DNA from: Fragilaria crotonensis
Taxonomy: Eukaryota; Bacillariophyta; Fragilariophyceae; Fragilariales; Fragilariaceae
Direction: 5' to 3'
DNA: 64,000 nucleotides
Assembly (NCBI GenBank): GCA_022925895.1
Contig: JAKSYS010000042.1
Location: 108,348 to 172,347, forward strand
In this document: piece by piece, positions 23,265-35,435 of the stretch
Position numbering within the stretch: the stretch's first letter is position 1
How the letters are laid out: each line of letters starts with the position of its first letter
The notes under the pieces: generated by a model
Database searches by the model: none
What the model was told of the DNA's origin: nothing
The model's input: the letters and a program-made list of their open reading frames with translations, nothing else
Made by a program: the position numbers and the translations under genes

Positions 23265-25914
23265 TCAATACGACGAATCAATCAAATTCCGATTCCACGA
23301 TTTGGGCATTTGCTCCAGGATGCCCAAAATTTTTGTATCTTCAGTTGTACGTCCCTCCATGCCCTCCATTGACCTAAGAACCAGCTCATCGAATAAACCT
23401 GGAGGACATGCATTTCGCAGTTGCGCCAAGACAAAGCCATCGACTAGACCCGAAGCGGCACACTTGGCAAACAAAGTACGCAAAGGTCCTCGCGGCGTTT
23501 TGCCTCCTTCTTCGCCGGCAGCAGCTTGCCAATGGCCTTGAAGAGCGTGCCGTAAGTAATTTGATTGGGCTGTGCATGGGAGGAGCCACATAATTTGTGG
23601 AATGTTCGCATGGCCACTTCGAAGGCCTCACCTCGTCCTCCTTCCGGACCGTTGTAATAGGCACAACAGTTAATAACAGAGCTGAATGTCGTCGTGTCAG
23701 GGTGAATCTCACCACGGGCTTCGAGTCGTTCAATAATTTTTCGGCCTTCTGAACAGCATCCTCTCGACCACTGCGTCCCCATGCTTTGATCACAATATTG
23801 TACGATATCACGGAATGACGAAAGCCTCTTTCTTCGGTAGATAACGACTCCATGTGGTCCAATATCTGTTGAGCTCGTTCGGCTCCTCCTGTTTGCGCGT
23901 TGTTGGCCCACGCATTCAACACGTTGCAAAACGTAATTTCGTCAGGTTTAACATAATCATCACCCGCTTCATATTGAGATTCCATCCACTGCAGAATCTT
24001 TTCAGCTTTCAAGCCTGCGTCTGGATCGTTGCTGCGAGACCAGCAATTAACAAGAGTATTAAACACGATTCTGGAAGGGCGTGCGTGACCCATGCCTTTT
24101 GCATACAAGCGAATCATCCGGTCTACAGTTGTTTGGGCACGAGCGGCAGCTCCAACCGGGTCTCGTCGAACGAAGGCATCAATCAAAGTAACATAGCTAA
24201 TGGCGTTTGGTTTCACTGACTCATCTCCCGTCTTTTCAAAATCATCTTCCATGCGCTTCAGGATTGCGTCAGCTCTATCAAGAGCATCGTCATGACGACT
24301 ATTACTCCAGGCCCTCATTACTGTCGTCATGCAAATAGTATTCGGACGGACGGTGCTCTTCCCAGATCGATAAGCTTCCTCCATATTCTCAAGGACCTTT
24401 TCGGCATTTTGGGCAGCGTTGCTGACTCCAGATGTTGCCCAGGCCAACATGACACCGCCCCACGTTTTTTCATTGGGCTCCACGCCCTTTTCGCCTTCTT
24501 CCGATCTTCTGATCATCTCACTCAGTAGCCTCTGCGCTTGTTGAGCATGCCTTGACTTGTGCTTGCGATCCTTCATTCGTGCAATTGTACTTATAACGGC
24601 GTTGAATGTAATCGTTGTCGGATTGATACCTGTGATCTTCCCTTCTTCGTGCAATACATACATGTGTCGAATGACTCGTTCGGCCAAAGAAGCAGCATCT
24701 TGATCAAGGCTATTGCCAATCGCCGATATTGCTGTCGTGTAGGTTATGGCGCTGGGTTTGCAATAATATTTGTGATCAAGGTACTTCTTCTCCATCTCGT
24801 GCAGAATGTAAAGTGCTCTCGATGCTGCCATGCGACGCTCCTTGTGGCTTTTAGCTTTCGACCATGCCATAAGTACGGCCGTGTAGGCAACCATGTCGGG
24901 CTCCACACCATTCTTTTCCATCCTATTGAGGATTACTTCGGCCCTTCGAGCAAGATTATGTTCGCGACTCCTGGACAGGCCGCTAATAACAGCCGTGTAG
25001 GTTATGACATTTGGACGAAGAGAATCAACCTTACGACTCTGTAACATGTCTTCGCTGTCGTCATCTTCCAGAATTTCCAGTGCAGCGCCCAGTCGTTCCA
25101 TCTCGGTCAGGACAGCTTCGGCACGTTCCATAGCCCCACGAACGATGCCAGACCGTTGGCACCATGCATGTATTACGGACGTGAACACTTTTTTGCTGGG
25201 CGACATCCCTCGTTGTGCCATGCGACTTATGATCTCTTCAGCTCGCAGGGCGGATACATCTGTCAAATCATTGTCTTCTTCTGCCCATGCTTGACACACC
25301 AACATGTACGACGTTTCAGTGGGTTCCATGTCATCGTCTCCAGATTTATCATAGATTTCCTCCAATCGATCGAGCAGAGCCTGTGCTTTAGCCGCCGCCT
25401 GAGGATGTTCGGAATGAACCCATCCATGAATTACAGTATTGTAGCACCTTACGTCCGGTTTGACAACTACACCGGATCGTGCGGCATCCAATTTTTGCGC
25501 CTGATCCTCCATCAACCTGATATACTTTTCTTCCATAATTTCCAGAGCATCTTGCGCTTTTTGAACATCTCCCTCGGCTGCCATGTTTTGAAGATCCATG
25601 TTGAAACTAGAAGTAGATAGCTGAGGCCCCCAAAAGTTGTAGGCTTGGATATCGTTGGGATCGATGGGAGTCAGCGGCGGTTCAAAAAAGGACTGACCGC
25701 CACCAGAATATTTGCTAGCAAGCCAGGTGTTGGGTCGATCGCGGCCCAGGTAAGGGAGAAAGAAAGCGTACGTTGATATTGGGGAGAAGGATATCATTGC
25801 CATTAGGCATAGAAATTTGTTACTTGTGGCTCGTGCCGATGGTGTACAGCATTCGATTGCTCGTCGTCTCTTCCGTTGAGTCACTCCGTACTTGGCCGTT
25901 CGTGAGGAGAACAT
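23265..25914 (-). CDS. Pentatricopeptide repeat (PPR) protein, probably plastid
   Basis: Read from ATG 25914, the main frame runs to about 23741, continues one frame over to about 23500 and again one frame over to the stop at 23265. Restoring one base in each of two A runs (plus-strand T runs 23737-23741 and 23498-23501) gives one 883-residue protein. About a dozen degenerate 35-residue repeats are visible, for example PNVITYTAVISGLSRSR and KPNAISYVTLIDAFVRRD, with the PPR spacing of paired helices. The N-terminus has a basic stretch, a hydrophobic segment and an ISTYA-FFLPY cleavage-like site, as in plastid presequences. PPR proteins bind organellar RNA and act in its processing or translation. 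The breaks look like consensus errors because PPR repeats continue on both sides. Confidence 0.85.
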
Positions 25915-26675
25915 AGATGCTGATGGTATCTAGATGTATATTCAGATCGTTTTGATGTTGTGTGGTGCAGGCGTTGATAGGGCGTCGATTCCTTCTCGCT
26001 GATCGATGTGGACTTCAGTGTGCCATGCATGGTCGAAGTTGAAGTCTCCCATAGCATCACTTCGTCGCAGTTCGAACAGTATAGCAACAGACACAGCATA
26101 CTGCGAGTACGCATGCGCAAGTACCATACCGGTACTTCTCTCCCGGCAGTACCTGTATAGTACTACAGTACATACTTACCATCATCCATCAGACCATCAG
26201 CAAAAAATCGACTGTTCCCTTGTGTTCAGTTGTTTGCTACCTGGTACAAGGTATCGGTACTAGCTACAGTAGCTAGGTAGTACACGTAAATCAACTTGCT
26301 ACAAGTTACCGGTACACACAAATCAACTTTCATTGTATTATGAGTACTGATACCTTACTAACCCTGGGGTCGGAAGCCGTATCCGAACGTCGACTCCGAG
26401 TTCAACTGTGTAGTACCGTACGCTACTTGTTACAGTACTCAATACACACAGTGAAAAAATTGTGGCAAGGACAACTGCTGCCAGCGGGCAAGACGTCAGA
26501 CGTCAGATGAATGATTTCGCGGAGTTTTCGATTTTCCAATAACGATCACAGAACATCGCTGAAATAAGAGTGAAACACTTTCGTCGGTGTGATCAGAACA
26601 GTATCGTCCACACCTAGTTCTCCAAACCACATCAGAAATCAAAACGCAACAGTAACCTTGCGCCGCAGACATACC
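25915..26675. other. Divergent intergenic region with GTAC-rich DNA
   Basis: This spacer separates the PPR gene (leftward) from the YqgE-like gene (rightward) and should contain both promoters. Its middle (26100-26450) is dense in GTAC, AGTAC and GGTACC words. No TATA box or other specific element could be assigned. Confidence 0.5.
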
Positions 26676-28017
26676 ATGTCAAAGGCCCCTCTCTATCGAC
26701 TGTTGTATCGCTCACTACTGAAGTCATCGAAGCCATTCTGCGATCCTTCTCCGAGCGCCAAAGTCTATTCCTGCCTTCTCCATCGCTCAGGCAAAGGGGA
26801 CCACATCAAGCGTCTCGATCCATCGAATGATAATGAAGGAAAGGAGAAAATGCGGCATCATTGATGGAAAGCCTTTCCCAAAATGTCCAAAGTCCATCCG
26901 GCCCGAATCTCACGTTCACCATTATCGTCGGCTCGTTCGCGAAGTCGTGGCGGGTAGTCCCTATGGAGATCGCATCATGCAATTTCCAAGTCAAGTAAAG
27001 ATGAATGCGTTGAGGGACGTGATTGCCCGTGAATTCCGTTTGGTCAATAGTCCTGTGAGTGAATCAGGACGCATACAATTAGCTTTTCTGGCGCTAAAGG
27101 AATTGAACGGAAGCTTGGAGGGAGCCAAATATTTGGAGGGACGGACCAATACAGGCCTCGATGAGGAAGGAATTCGGTTGCGGAATGAGGCGCAGGCAGC
27201 TCTTCATGTATCGCCTCTGCCATGGGATCCGGTTGAATGTGTGAAACCCGGGACTTTCTTAGTGGCGCATCCCTTTGTGTCAGGGTATTTTCACAGGACT
27301 GTGGTCTGCATTTTGGATCACAAAGACGACTCACCCGAGACCGGCGGTGGCACCTACGGTCTGGTTGTCAATCGCGTTGGACGATCCCCCAAAACAGGGA
27401 AGCACGTTACGTTGCATGACGTCTTGCGCACAGTCCCTCCACAACTGTCCGAAGCTTTTGGTCAAACTATGATTCGAGATGGTGGGCCAGTTCACATGTC
27501 ATTACAAATGATTCATGCGACGACAGAGGCCGTGACCCACGTTGGAGGAAATGTCTTGTCGATGGTGACTGATGGGGAAAGTAGTACCGCGTTGAATACT
27601 GACCGTGCCATATATTTTGAAGGTGATGTCGTTAAAGCAGCTGAGGCTGTGAAGAATGGAATGCTACAACCAAGTACGTTTTTAAGCTTTGTGCTCATCT
27701 TGACTCATTCCGCCAGCACATATTCCTGACGCGCCGCTCCTTCTAATGATGCAGGTGACGTTTGCTTCTATGCGGGTGCCAGTTGTTGGGAAGCCCGCCA
27801 ACTTGAGAGTGAGATCGAGCGCGGCTTTTGGATTCCCTGCCGAGGGCCACCAGAGATCGCCCTTACTGGCAAGTGCGATCACCAGCAATCCAACAGTCGC
27901 GATGATTTGTGGCTAAGTATGCTTTCTGCTTGTGGACAAGAGGAAGCCAATTTAGCGCATCTACTAGTGGACGCTGATGATGTGGAAGTGGTTCCATGTG
28001 ACTTAGTGGCGGCGTAG
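26676..28017 (+). CDS. YqgE/AlgH (UPF0301, DUF179) family protein
   Basis: Exons 26676-27673 and 27755-28017 are joined across an 81-bp GTACGT..TGCAG intron. The DUF179 core is clear: PGTFLVAHPFVSGYFHRTVV, ILDHKDDSPETGGGTYGLVV and IRDGGPVHMSLQMIH. Exon 2 supplies DVCFYAGASCWEARQLESEI and the DLWLSMLSACGQEEANLAHL tail. Upstream, the frame opened by ATG 26676 encodes APLYRLLYRSLLKSSKPF...AKVYSCLLHRSG. This looks like the LYR-like N-terminal part of the same protein, but it is one frame away. Removing one A from the run 26847-26850 joins them into 419 residues; otherwise translation would start at ATG 26827. The family is widespread in bacteria and plastid-bearing eukaryotes and its function is unsettled. 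Confidence 0.8.
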
Positions 28018-31000
28018 TTTGACTCATGTGAGACTCGAGGATGGACTGGACTTTCATTTGATTTTGTGGTTCCAGGGTTTTCAGAAGTCTGCGTGCTTAT
28101 AGGTTCATCCTTTTCAGAAGTAGTCCTACAATACTGTGAGTACTATGTCTCATGCTGCCAGTAGCCATTCGAAACGACCAGGAAGGTCAACAATTAGCAA
28201 TTAGGAATAGACCCACAGCATTCAGGATACAACGACCATTAGTTTTTGTCACATGCTTGTCGTTTATTTTTTCCTATGTACAAAGTTCATCAATAACACA
28301 GAACCATTGCAGCAAAGAATCAACAACATAACTAGATAACACCATGATGAGACCTGTCCGAAGGTCAAAAGGCTTCAACTGTGATGGGCTACTTTGATTT
28401 TTGTGATGTTTCAAATATGTTTTCTTTAAACTTGACAATGGACGTGGCAGGTCTCCAGTTACCAAGGTCTACGGTCCGTGATCTGTGCGGCACGGCCATT
28501 TTGTAGCTAGCGCAAGACTTCCGTTGTTGTCATCCACATGTTTGCTTGGAATGGCTTTCCTTGCTGGTGGATTCGCGAGAGTCGCCTAGGCTATTTTGCA
28601 CCGGCCGAATGCGTATGGCATGCATGAACAAACATCGCCGCTTGCTACACGAGAAGGTAAGTCATTATCTACCCTGTAAGGAGTCCTGAATACGTGGGGT
28701 GCTTGCCTGTTAGCACAGACTTTGGGACGGTGTCTGGGTTCGCGTTCAATGGCTAGACAGAAAAAATATCACAATTGTCACTGTTGCGATTTATTGTGAA
28801 CACGTGTGCATGAGCGAGTCCATCCAGAATGATCTAAAAATGGCGGCAAAATCTTGGGAGAGATGTCTTCTAGTATTATTGCCATGCTTCTGGACTGCTA
28901 GGAAGTCCATCGCAAAGGGATTCTTTATGGAGACACCAGGTACACCACTAATGTGGCATACTCCGAGTACCTCTACTAGGTACCGCTGCATGTACGCTTA
29001 ACTAAACTCACAGAACGCAAGCTCTATCCCATAGCCATCATGTATGCCAACACTTTTCAATCTTAATCAATTATTGTTGATTAAATCAATGCTGTCGTCT
29101 GCATCAGCACCAACAATTCACAATCAGAATCCTGATCACTACTACTATGATGGACATTCCCAATGACAACAATTATGAAACTGGGAGTGATAAGGACATG
29201 AAATTACCATGTGCATTACTGTAGTTCTACAGCAATCAACTGTGAATACAACGCACGCTTTGAGAACAACAGTACCAGCAGCGACAGTCTTGAAGCCTAT
29301 ACGCAACCAAAAAGTCATTTTTATCATAAAGAGGCCATGGCATGCACCCCGAAAAGGATTGCCTTGGATTGAAGGTGGCTCATCTGAGAGTGCAAATCTT
29401 CATGGATTGACACTTTGAGATGATGTTTGACAGCACTTTACAGATTTTCCTTTTTAGAAGCTGATGCAACTGACAGGAAAGGTGACATCCAATGAAGCAG
29501 CAGTCCTTGTGCCTAGGACTAGTTTGGAAATCTTTGCCTATAGAGTTTCAACATATGCTATCTTTGACTTCTCTCAGGTTTTGAAGCACTGACAGGAGCA
29601 AATGTACCATACCAAGCTGAACTCATTCATTAGGAGGCATACTTGCTAGATGTCCCTGGTGCTGTCTAACTTGTCCCTATGGGTGGCAGGAATTGCACAA
29701 CAAATCAGCAGACGAAAGTAACGACCCAACAGTGGTACTTGAGACAAACCCTAATAACAATGCATTTTTGGTTTCGGCATGCCTTATTTGAAAAGAAGAG
29801 CTTGACGAGAACTTTTTGATTGATAGGACGTTTGTGGAAGACTTGGAACATTCCGCACACTTTATTCCATTTTGTGTTTTGACCAGCGCTTTGCTTGCAC
29901 CACTTGCTGTGCTGGTTAGGATCTATCCAGCACCATATTCACAGCTTGTGAAGGGCTTACAATGACATGCTGGAGAGATTCTGAAAAGCATTACATTGTA
30001 TGTCAGGAACCTGGCAGAAAAGATGTGATGTGCATTTCTTATTGATGCAGGCACACCTGCAGCCAGGTAATCACCTGCCCTTTTTGGGCAATCCCTTATG
30101 AAGATTAGCAAGAAACATAATGACTCACCAGTGTTTATTCATGCATGGCATGTGTTGTGTGTCAGAGGGGGGAATGGACAATCATGATATGTTTGCAAGA
30201 TAGTACAAGAATCAAGCACTCAATGATGACACCACTTTAAATTATCAAGAACAAGTATGCACATGTCACAAAAGTTTTCGTCAATGTCCAATGATGACAG
30301 TGTTTCCATGAATCATGGCTGAGTAGTTGCTCTTGCAAACTCAGAGAATCCAGTTGTACGACATCACAAGCTCACCAACACACTCGCATTTTCTACGCTG
30401 CTGCACAAGAATGAACAAAACCAAGATGGTGACCCCCATTATCCCATAAAGAAGTAGAAGCAAAAGTCAGAACTTGTAATGTGAATTGAAAACTCGTGAG
30501 AGGAATAGTTTACTCGGTATATGCTGTATTGCTGTATATATATATGCAATTGTCACCTTGCATGTTATCCTTTTTGGGAACACAGTACAAATACACTATA
30601 TATATGATGTAAGATACCTGATACCATACTCGGAGTACTGTATACACATGATACAATCAGAGTCTACAAAGAAATGCTTCGTACTGTATACCACAGTACT
30701 GTATGGGCATAGCCGTTGGGAAACATTTTTCGAGGTATACAAAGATACAAAGTGTACATTTTTTTATGAACTCCGAACTCCGGCGGTATGTATTTTGCTT
30801 ACTATCATTATGGGCGAGTAAATTGTACTGCGTACTGTATGTTGCGCTTGTGCCCACGGAATACTGACGCTCTTTGATTTGTCAAGGCTTCAAATCTGAC
30901 CGTGGACAGCAGCACTCACGAATCACGAACGCAACACCGGTACTTGGCTCTTGTAGTAGAGTCACTTAAAGTCACCGGTCACCACTACTCCATCGCTGCG

Positions 31001-31054
31001 TTGCCCATAACTTGACGAGTTGCACCTTTGTTTGCTATCTGCGGCGCTATTAGC
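28018..31054. other. 3-kb gene desert; no recognisable gene
   Basis: No open frame here exceeds about 110 codons and none shows family motifs. The stretch 29100-30480 is uniform, AT-rich and stop-dense in all frames, like the repeat block at the window start, though I found no direct match between them. It may hold a very old transposon. The right end (30520-30850) is rich in GTAC/AGTAC words and lies upstream of the KDEL receptor gene. Confidence 0.45.
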
Positions 31055-31991
31055 ATGAACATCTTTCGCCTCGCTGGAGACATGTCTCATGTCTTCAGCA
31101 TCATTGTATTGTTGTTGCGAGTAAGGGTGGCAAAGAATGCGCAAGGTACGAAAAATAAAACAGATTCGGTTTCAGCAATAATTTCCAATGATAACGGTCG
31201 ACAGACGTGCGGATTTACCACATTGCAAAACTCTGAACATGACTATCGTTTGATCGCCTTCGTGTTGTGGTAAATGGCGCAACCCGCTAACATTCTCACG
31301 TCTTCTCTCGTCTCAGGTATATCTGTCCGAACGCATGAGCTTTTCCTCTTGGTATTCGTCATGCGGTATCTGGATCTGTTCACGACGTTTTACTCGATCT
31401 ACAACTCAGTTATGAAGGTCTTGTACATCGGTACTACTGCTTCCATCATTTACACCATCAAGTTCCAAGAGCCGATCAAGTCTACCTACGATAAGGCTCA
31501 GGATACCTTCTTGCACTGGAAATTTGCTGCGGCCCCTTGTCTTGTACTTGCTGTCATTACGCATTTGATCGGTGCTGGGTTCGGAAACTTTGACATTATG
31601 GAACTCCTTTGGACGTTCTCAATTTACTTGGAATCCATTGCCATTTTGCCCCAACTTATTGTCTTGCAACGTTACCGTGAAGTGGAGAACTTGACGGGGA
31701 ACTACATCTTCTTCATGGGTGCTTACAGAGCTCTGTACATCCTCAACTGGATTTATCGTGCTCATACAGAAAAAAACTACAAGCATCATTGGGTGGTGTA
31801 CTTTTGTGGTGTTCTTCAGACATTGCTTTATGCTGATTTCTTTTATTATTATGTCAAGAGGTGAGTCTTCTGATGCGTTGGCTGTTGGTGTTGCAATTAT
31901 AACCGATCTTTTCCTTACACGTTCTCTTCATTATCCTTACAGCAAGTCAAGCGGGGGACGTTTCACGTTGCCCACAGCTGGCAACGCATAG
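31055..31991 (+). CDS. ERD2: ER lumen protein-retaining receptor (KDEL receptor, ERD2)
   Basis: Three exons, 31055-31145, 31317-31860 and 31943-31991, join in frame to 227 residues. Introns are 171 and 82 bp. The protein starts MNIFRLAGDMSHVFSIIVLL, the nearly invariant first helix of ERD2. It continues with VMRYLDLFTTFYSIYNSVMK, then LLWTFSIYLESIAILPQL, GNYIFFMGAYRALYILNWIY and QTLLYADFFYYYV, matching the seven-helix receptor. It retrieves escaped ER proteins bearing a C-terminal (K/H/D)DEL signal from the Golgi through COPI vesicles. The C-terminal tail differs from animal homologues, being Ser/Gly-rich. No frame problems. Confidence 0.93.
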
Positions 31992-32073
31992 GCGCTTAGC
32001 TACATTCTTGAGGGTGTGAATGATTGTAGCCTAGAGTAGTTTACCATTTCTTAGAGGAATGACATTTCCACAT

Positions 32074-32772
32074 TCACCGCTTGCGACCCATGCCTCTCAT
32101 TCCCTTCTTCATCTGCACTTCTTTCAAGTTTTTTCGTTGAGTCTTGTTCATAACCTGCAAACCCTCAACTTGCAGGATACTGCGCATAGAAGTTTGATCC
32201 TGAGGAATAGGCCTTCCCTCCAGTTTGCGTCGGCGAACCACTTGATGCATCACTTCCACACCTTGGAATTGCTGCAACATGACGTTGATGTCCTCGACCG
32301 ATGCGCCGCTTTTAACAGAAACTTTCAATTTATCAGTCCTCGGCATTTCCAGTAACTCAGATGCCGTTGCGTTGGCCCCGATAACCTCAATAATGGCCTT
32401 CGAGATGCCGTTCATCTGTTTGGCTGACTTGACTTGACTGATATTGGTCATCCCAGGAATCTTGGTTCTCCACGAGTCCACGACCAAGCTAAGATCATCT
32501 TGAAAATCTTTGATTGTCCACCTCTCGGAATTCGCCATCTTTTCCAATTGATTGGCAAACTGCTCCTGTGCTTTTCGTTCCTGTCGATCAGTGAAAGAAT
32601 TCTTGATGCGACCGAAGAATCCAGGATTTTCATCTGAATCCGACGTTGAGGAAAACTGGCGGAGATGGTGCGCCGGAGTTGTGCTTTGCAAGGCTGCCGC
32701 TCCCGCTCGCTGCCCTCGTTGCAAGAACACTGTCCGGCCTGCAATGACTGTGGCATATCGTAAGGACATCAT
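32074..32772 (-). CDS. Mitochondrial-type protein with SRP54 M-domain-like C-terminus
   Basis: A single exon of 232 residues from ATG 32772 (MMSLRYATVIAGRTVFLQRG). The N-terminus is rich in Arg, Ala and Ser and contains RQFSSTSD, typical of a mitochondrial presequence. The C-terminal half contains KIPGM and VSVKSGASVEDINVMLQQFQ, resembling the M domain of SRP54 (GSG-x-S-V-x-x-V-N-x-L-L-K-x-F), and ends in a basic Met/Lys tail. There is no NG GTPase domain, so it is not SRP54 itself. It may be an RNA- or presequence-binding derivative. The gene is convergent with the KDEL receptor gene, with only about 80 bp between the stops. Confidence 0.55.
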   Translation of the reverse strand: MMSLRYATVIAGRTVFLQRGQRAGAAALQSTTPAHHLRQFSSTSDSDENPGFFGRIKNSFTDRQERKAQEQFANQLEKMANSERWTIKDFQDDLSLVVDSWRTKIPGMTNISQVKSAKQMNGISKAIIEVIGANATASELLEMPRTDKLKVSVKSGASVEDINVMLQQFQGVEVMHQVVRRRKLEGRPIPQDQTSMRSILQVEGLQVMNKTQRKNLKEVQMKKGMRGMGRKR

Positions 32773-33335
32773 AACCAGAAGCAACGATCGACTTTAGTGG
32801 TTTGACTTCAAAACGTTGAATCCGCGGCCACTTCGTGTTTGCCATGATCTTCTTTCGCCAGCGGTGTAGCGGGTCTTGGTGTCTTGGACCTCGATCTACC
32901 GTGATGCAGAATGGAGTAGAACAAACATTCCCTTTCTGTTGAAAACGTCATACTTGGAGACAAGCATGAAACGTAGAATATGGAATCACTCACTATTCAG
33001 GATCGACGACCAGACATGCAAACCAATTCGAGGCGACGGAGACAACTGACGTACTGGAGTACTGTACCAGGTACTTGTATTCTTTTTATACTGTACTCCA
33101 GTATTCTGGTCCGAGTATGACATACATTCCTGTAATCTGAACGCGACCTTACAGAGAAGTGAAGACAACTAGCTGAACAACTGATGGTGTCTCGATAGAC
33201 ACGTGCATTTTAACGCCAGATCGCGCTTTGACAGTGTATAGTTCACAGCAGATTGATTGAGAAGAGGGAAGAGGTTCTTGTTTAGCAATGTTAACCTTTC
33301 GATGACTGCATGTGCAGTTTCACACAGTCTACCGT
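32773..33335. other. Spacer with GTAC-rich segment; nothing recognised
   Basis: This is the upstream region of the SRP54 M-like gene and the 3' flank of the SRPBCC gene. It contains a GTAC-rich palindromic stretch at about 33052-33110 and no supportable gene. Confidence 0.5.
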
Positions 33336-34283
33336 CTATTCATTCTGGAGATATTTGGCCATGGTTTCATCCTCGCCCCAAATCATGGCTGGGGCTACCG
33401 ACTGCCGGTCAAAATGCACCGTGCGCCGTACACTTTCTTGAAGGCTCGCTCGAGACTGTCTATTTGCCGACACACCCTTTTCTCCTACAGTCATGGCAGC
33501 TCTTTTGACAGCTCGTAAATTCGTAGGAACATCTTCGCGGATGCGCCATTCCAAGGCTGCAACAGGAACGGGTCCTTTGGGACGCACCAACACCTTGTAG
33601 GTCAGCTGCGTCATTTCTTCACCGTTTTCGCCCGCAACCTCCGTTGCAGTCCATTCCCCGTCAAAATTCGTGAAGAACATGCTGTCCACGCATTTAAACA
33701 GGATTTTTCGCTGTTGCAGGGTACCTGCTGTGTATTGTGAGGATGGCGCAGCCGCGACCACCAGTTCGGTCATGTCCATCGTCACGTCCGCTCCAAATTC
33801 GAAACCAATAATTTTTTGAGCCCCTTTCTGATACAGTCGGCACTGATGCTTTCCATCACCTGGAACTCCTCGACCACTTGAAGACACAATTCTGCTCTCC
33901 ACTAGATTGGGAACGTGTACTGCGAGCCTATTGTAATCAGTCAGAATGGCCCAAACGTCTGACAGCGGGTTGGGGACTGTAATTTCTCCCGAAATCTGTC
34001 GGGAATTCGCAGAAGTTCTCTCTATCATCACAGCAACCAGTTCGCAAGAATCTTCGTCTTCGAGATCCTTGTTTTCAGTTCCACCGAACCACAAGACTTT
34101 TAGTGCAGTAGGATGTCGTTGCATATGATTTAACACAATGGAAGTTGAATCAACAACATGTGAACCGTGTCGTGGTGTAATACGCGGAAGGAGGAAAGAG
34201 GTCACAGGGCTTGCTACCACCACAGTGGCAATTAGGAGCGATAGCGGTAGCCGAGCCCGTCGATAAGTGGATTCTTGCAGCAT
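33336..34283 (-). CDS. Plastid-type SRPBCC (START/COQ10-like) lipid-binding protein
   Basis: A single exon of 315 residues starting at ATG 34283. A hydrophobic segment (LSLLIATVVVASPVTSF) followed by LLPRITPRHG looks like a signal peptide plus transit peptide with cleavage before Phe. From about residue 95, ISGEITVPNPLSDVWAILTD, then YNRLAVHVPNLVESRIV, begin the SRPBCC/polyketide-cyclase fold. The later strands include RPKGPVPVAALEWRIREDVP and a final long helix (NLRAVKRAAM). The fold makes a hydrophobic pocket for lipids, quinones or pigments. Plant and algal plastids have many such proteins of unknown ligand, and no ligand can be inferred here. Confidence 0.65.
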   Translation of the reverse strand: MLQESTYRRARLPLSLLIATVVVASPVTSFLLPRITPRHGSHVVDSTSIVLNHMQRHPTALKVLWFGGTENKDLEDEDSCELVAVMIERTSANSRQISGEITVPNPLSDVWAILTDYNRLAVHVPNLVESRIVSSSGRGVPGDGKHQCRLYQKGAQKIIGFEFGADVTMDMTELVVAAAPSSQYTAGTLQQRKILFKCVDSMFFTNFDGEWTATEVAGENGEEMTQLTYKVLVRPKGPVPVAALEWRIREDVPTNLRAVKRAAMTVGEKGVSANRQSRASLQESVRRTVHFDRQSVAPAMIWGEDETMAKYLQNE

Positions 34284-35435
34284 TTCCTAGTAATGGATGA
34301 GATGGATGCAGTAAACTAAACGTTGTGGCACACTGCATTAATGCCGGCATGCGGGAAATGGCGAACAGTTGTGCAGGTGGAATGCTGAGAGCCGAGACAG
34401 ACTACTGCGGTTGCGTGTGCGGAAGAAAGAAAAAACGACTACCAACGCACATAGACAGTGTCAAGTGTCAAGGCAAGGATGACGGACACCCAGATGACGA
34501 GGGACCTCCACCACGTGCTATTGCCCTCTTCAGTGACATGGTGCGAAGAAGCGCCTCGTACGGCGGATGGCGGACGTTCACGGCTACCGGTGGGCATGGT
34601 AATTCTCCAGTACATGCATACAGTCTACTGTCGGTACGGAGTTCCTTGTACGGCGTAGTCTACCGGTAGCTTAAGAATTCAATGCACTGGCGTGCAGTGT
34701 ACAATACCAGATACAACGAATGTACACAACGTACCGGTACTAGTACCTAGTACTGCTGTCCACCAGAGTACTTGTACGCCGACGTCCGATCACCCAACAC
34801 CCAACATTTATGCTGCTACCAAGTACTGGTACTACAAGTACTTGTTATACCGTTGAGTAAAGCGTATCGGAGATCGGAGTACTCTCTGTATTCTGTCTGC
34901 AGATCTCTCATACCGACCCAGCGTACACGTACTGGTTTACTAGCCGTATCATTGAGTACATCTTTCGTAAGCTTGCAAAAGCTGACCCCTGTCGACTCGG
35001 ACGTCGAAGTAATTAAATAGCGGCATCCATTTGATGTACCCCAGAATCACTGGAGGTGATCGATATTTGGATTCGACTGTTGTTGACCAACGTCGTTCAC
35101 GAGCGGATCATTTTTTTCATACTAGTACTACAGTAATGCTGGAATAGGTCTACTAGAGTGGGTGTTATACCGTTCTGAGCCATCCATGGTTAAAGATTCT
35201 AACGAGGAATACATCCTGGTTATGTTGTGGCTGGATTGGGATAGGCTTTTACGCCAATTGCCTCCCTTCCTCTCAATCGAAGCAACGACAGTGGTCAAGA
35301 TGATCAAAATGGAAAGGCAATGGTAACTCCTATTGTTTCAGAACCAGGTCCTGTCGTCTCCTGTATATTCATCGTAGGCAGACGATAGATGAATGAAACT
35401 TCAAACTTCGTAACAGCAAGCGAGCAAATTCAACG
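34284..35435. other. 1.15-kb intergenic region, GTAC-rich; nothing recognised
   Basis: The region contains dense GTAC/AGTAC/CGGTAC words at 34590-34980. Open frames (longest 114 codons at 34325-34669) have no recognisable family and unconvincing composition. Confidence 0.45.

Noticed and set aside
23386-23740. C-terminal 118 residues of the main PPR frame
   Set aside because: After 23740 this frame turns into low-complexity Arg/Ser-rich sequence, while PPR repeats continue in another frame; it is read after a frame break.
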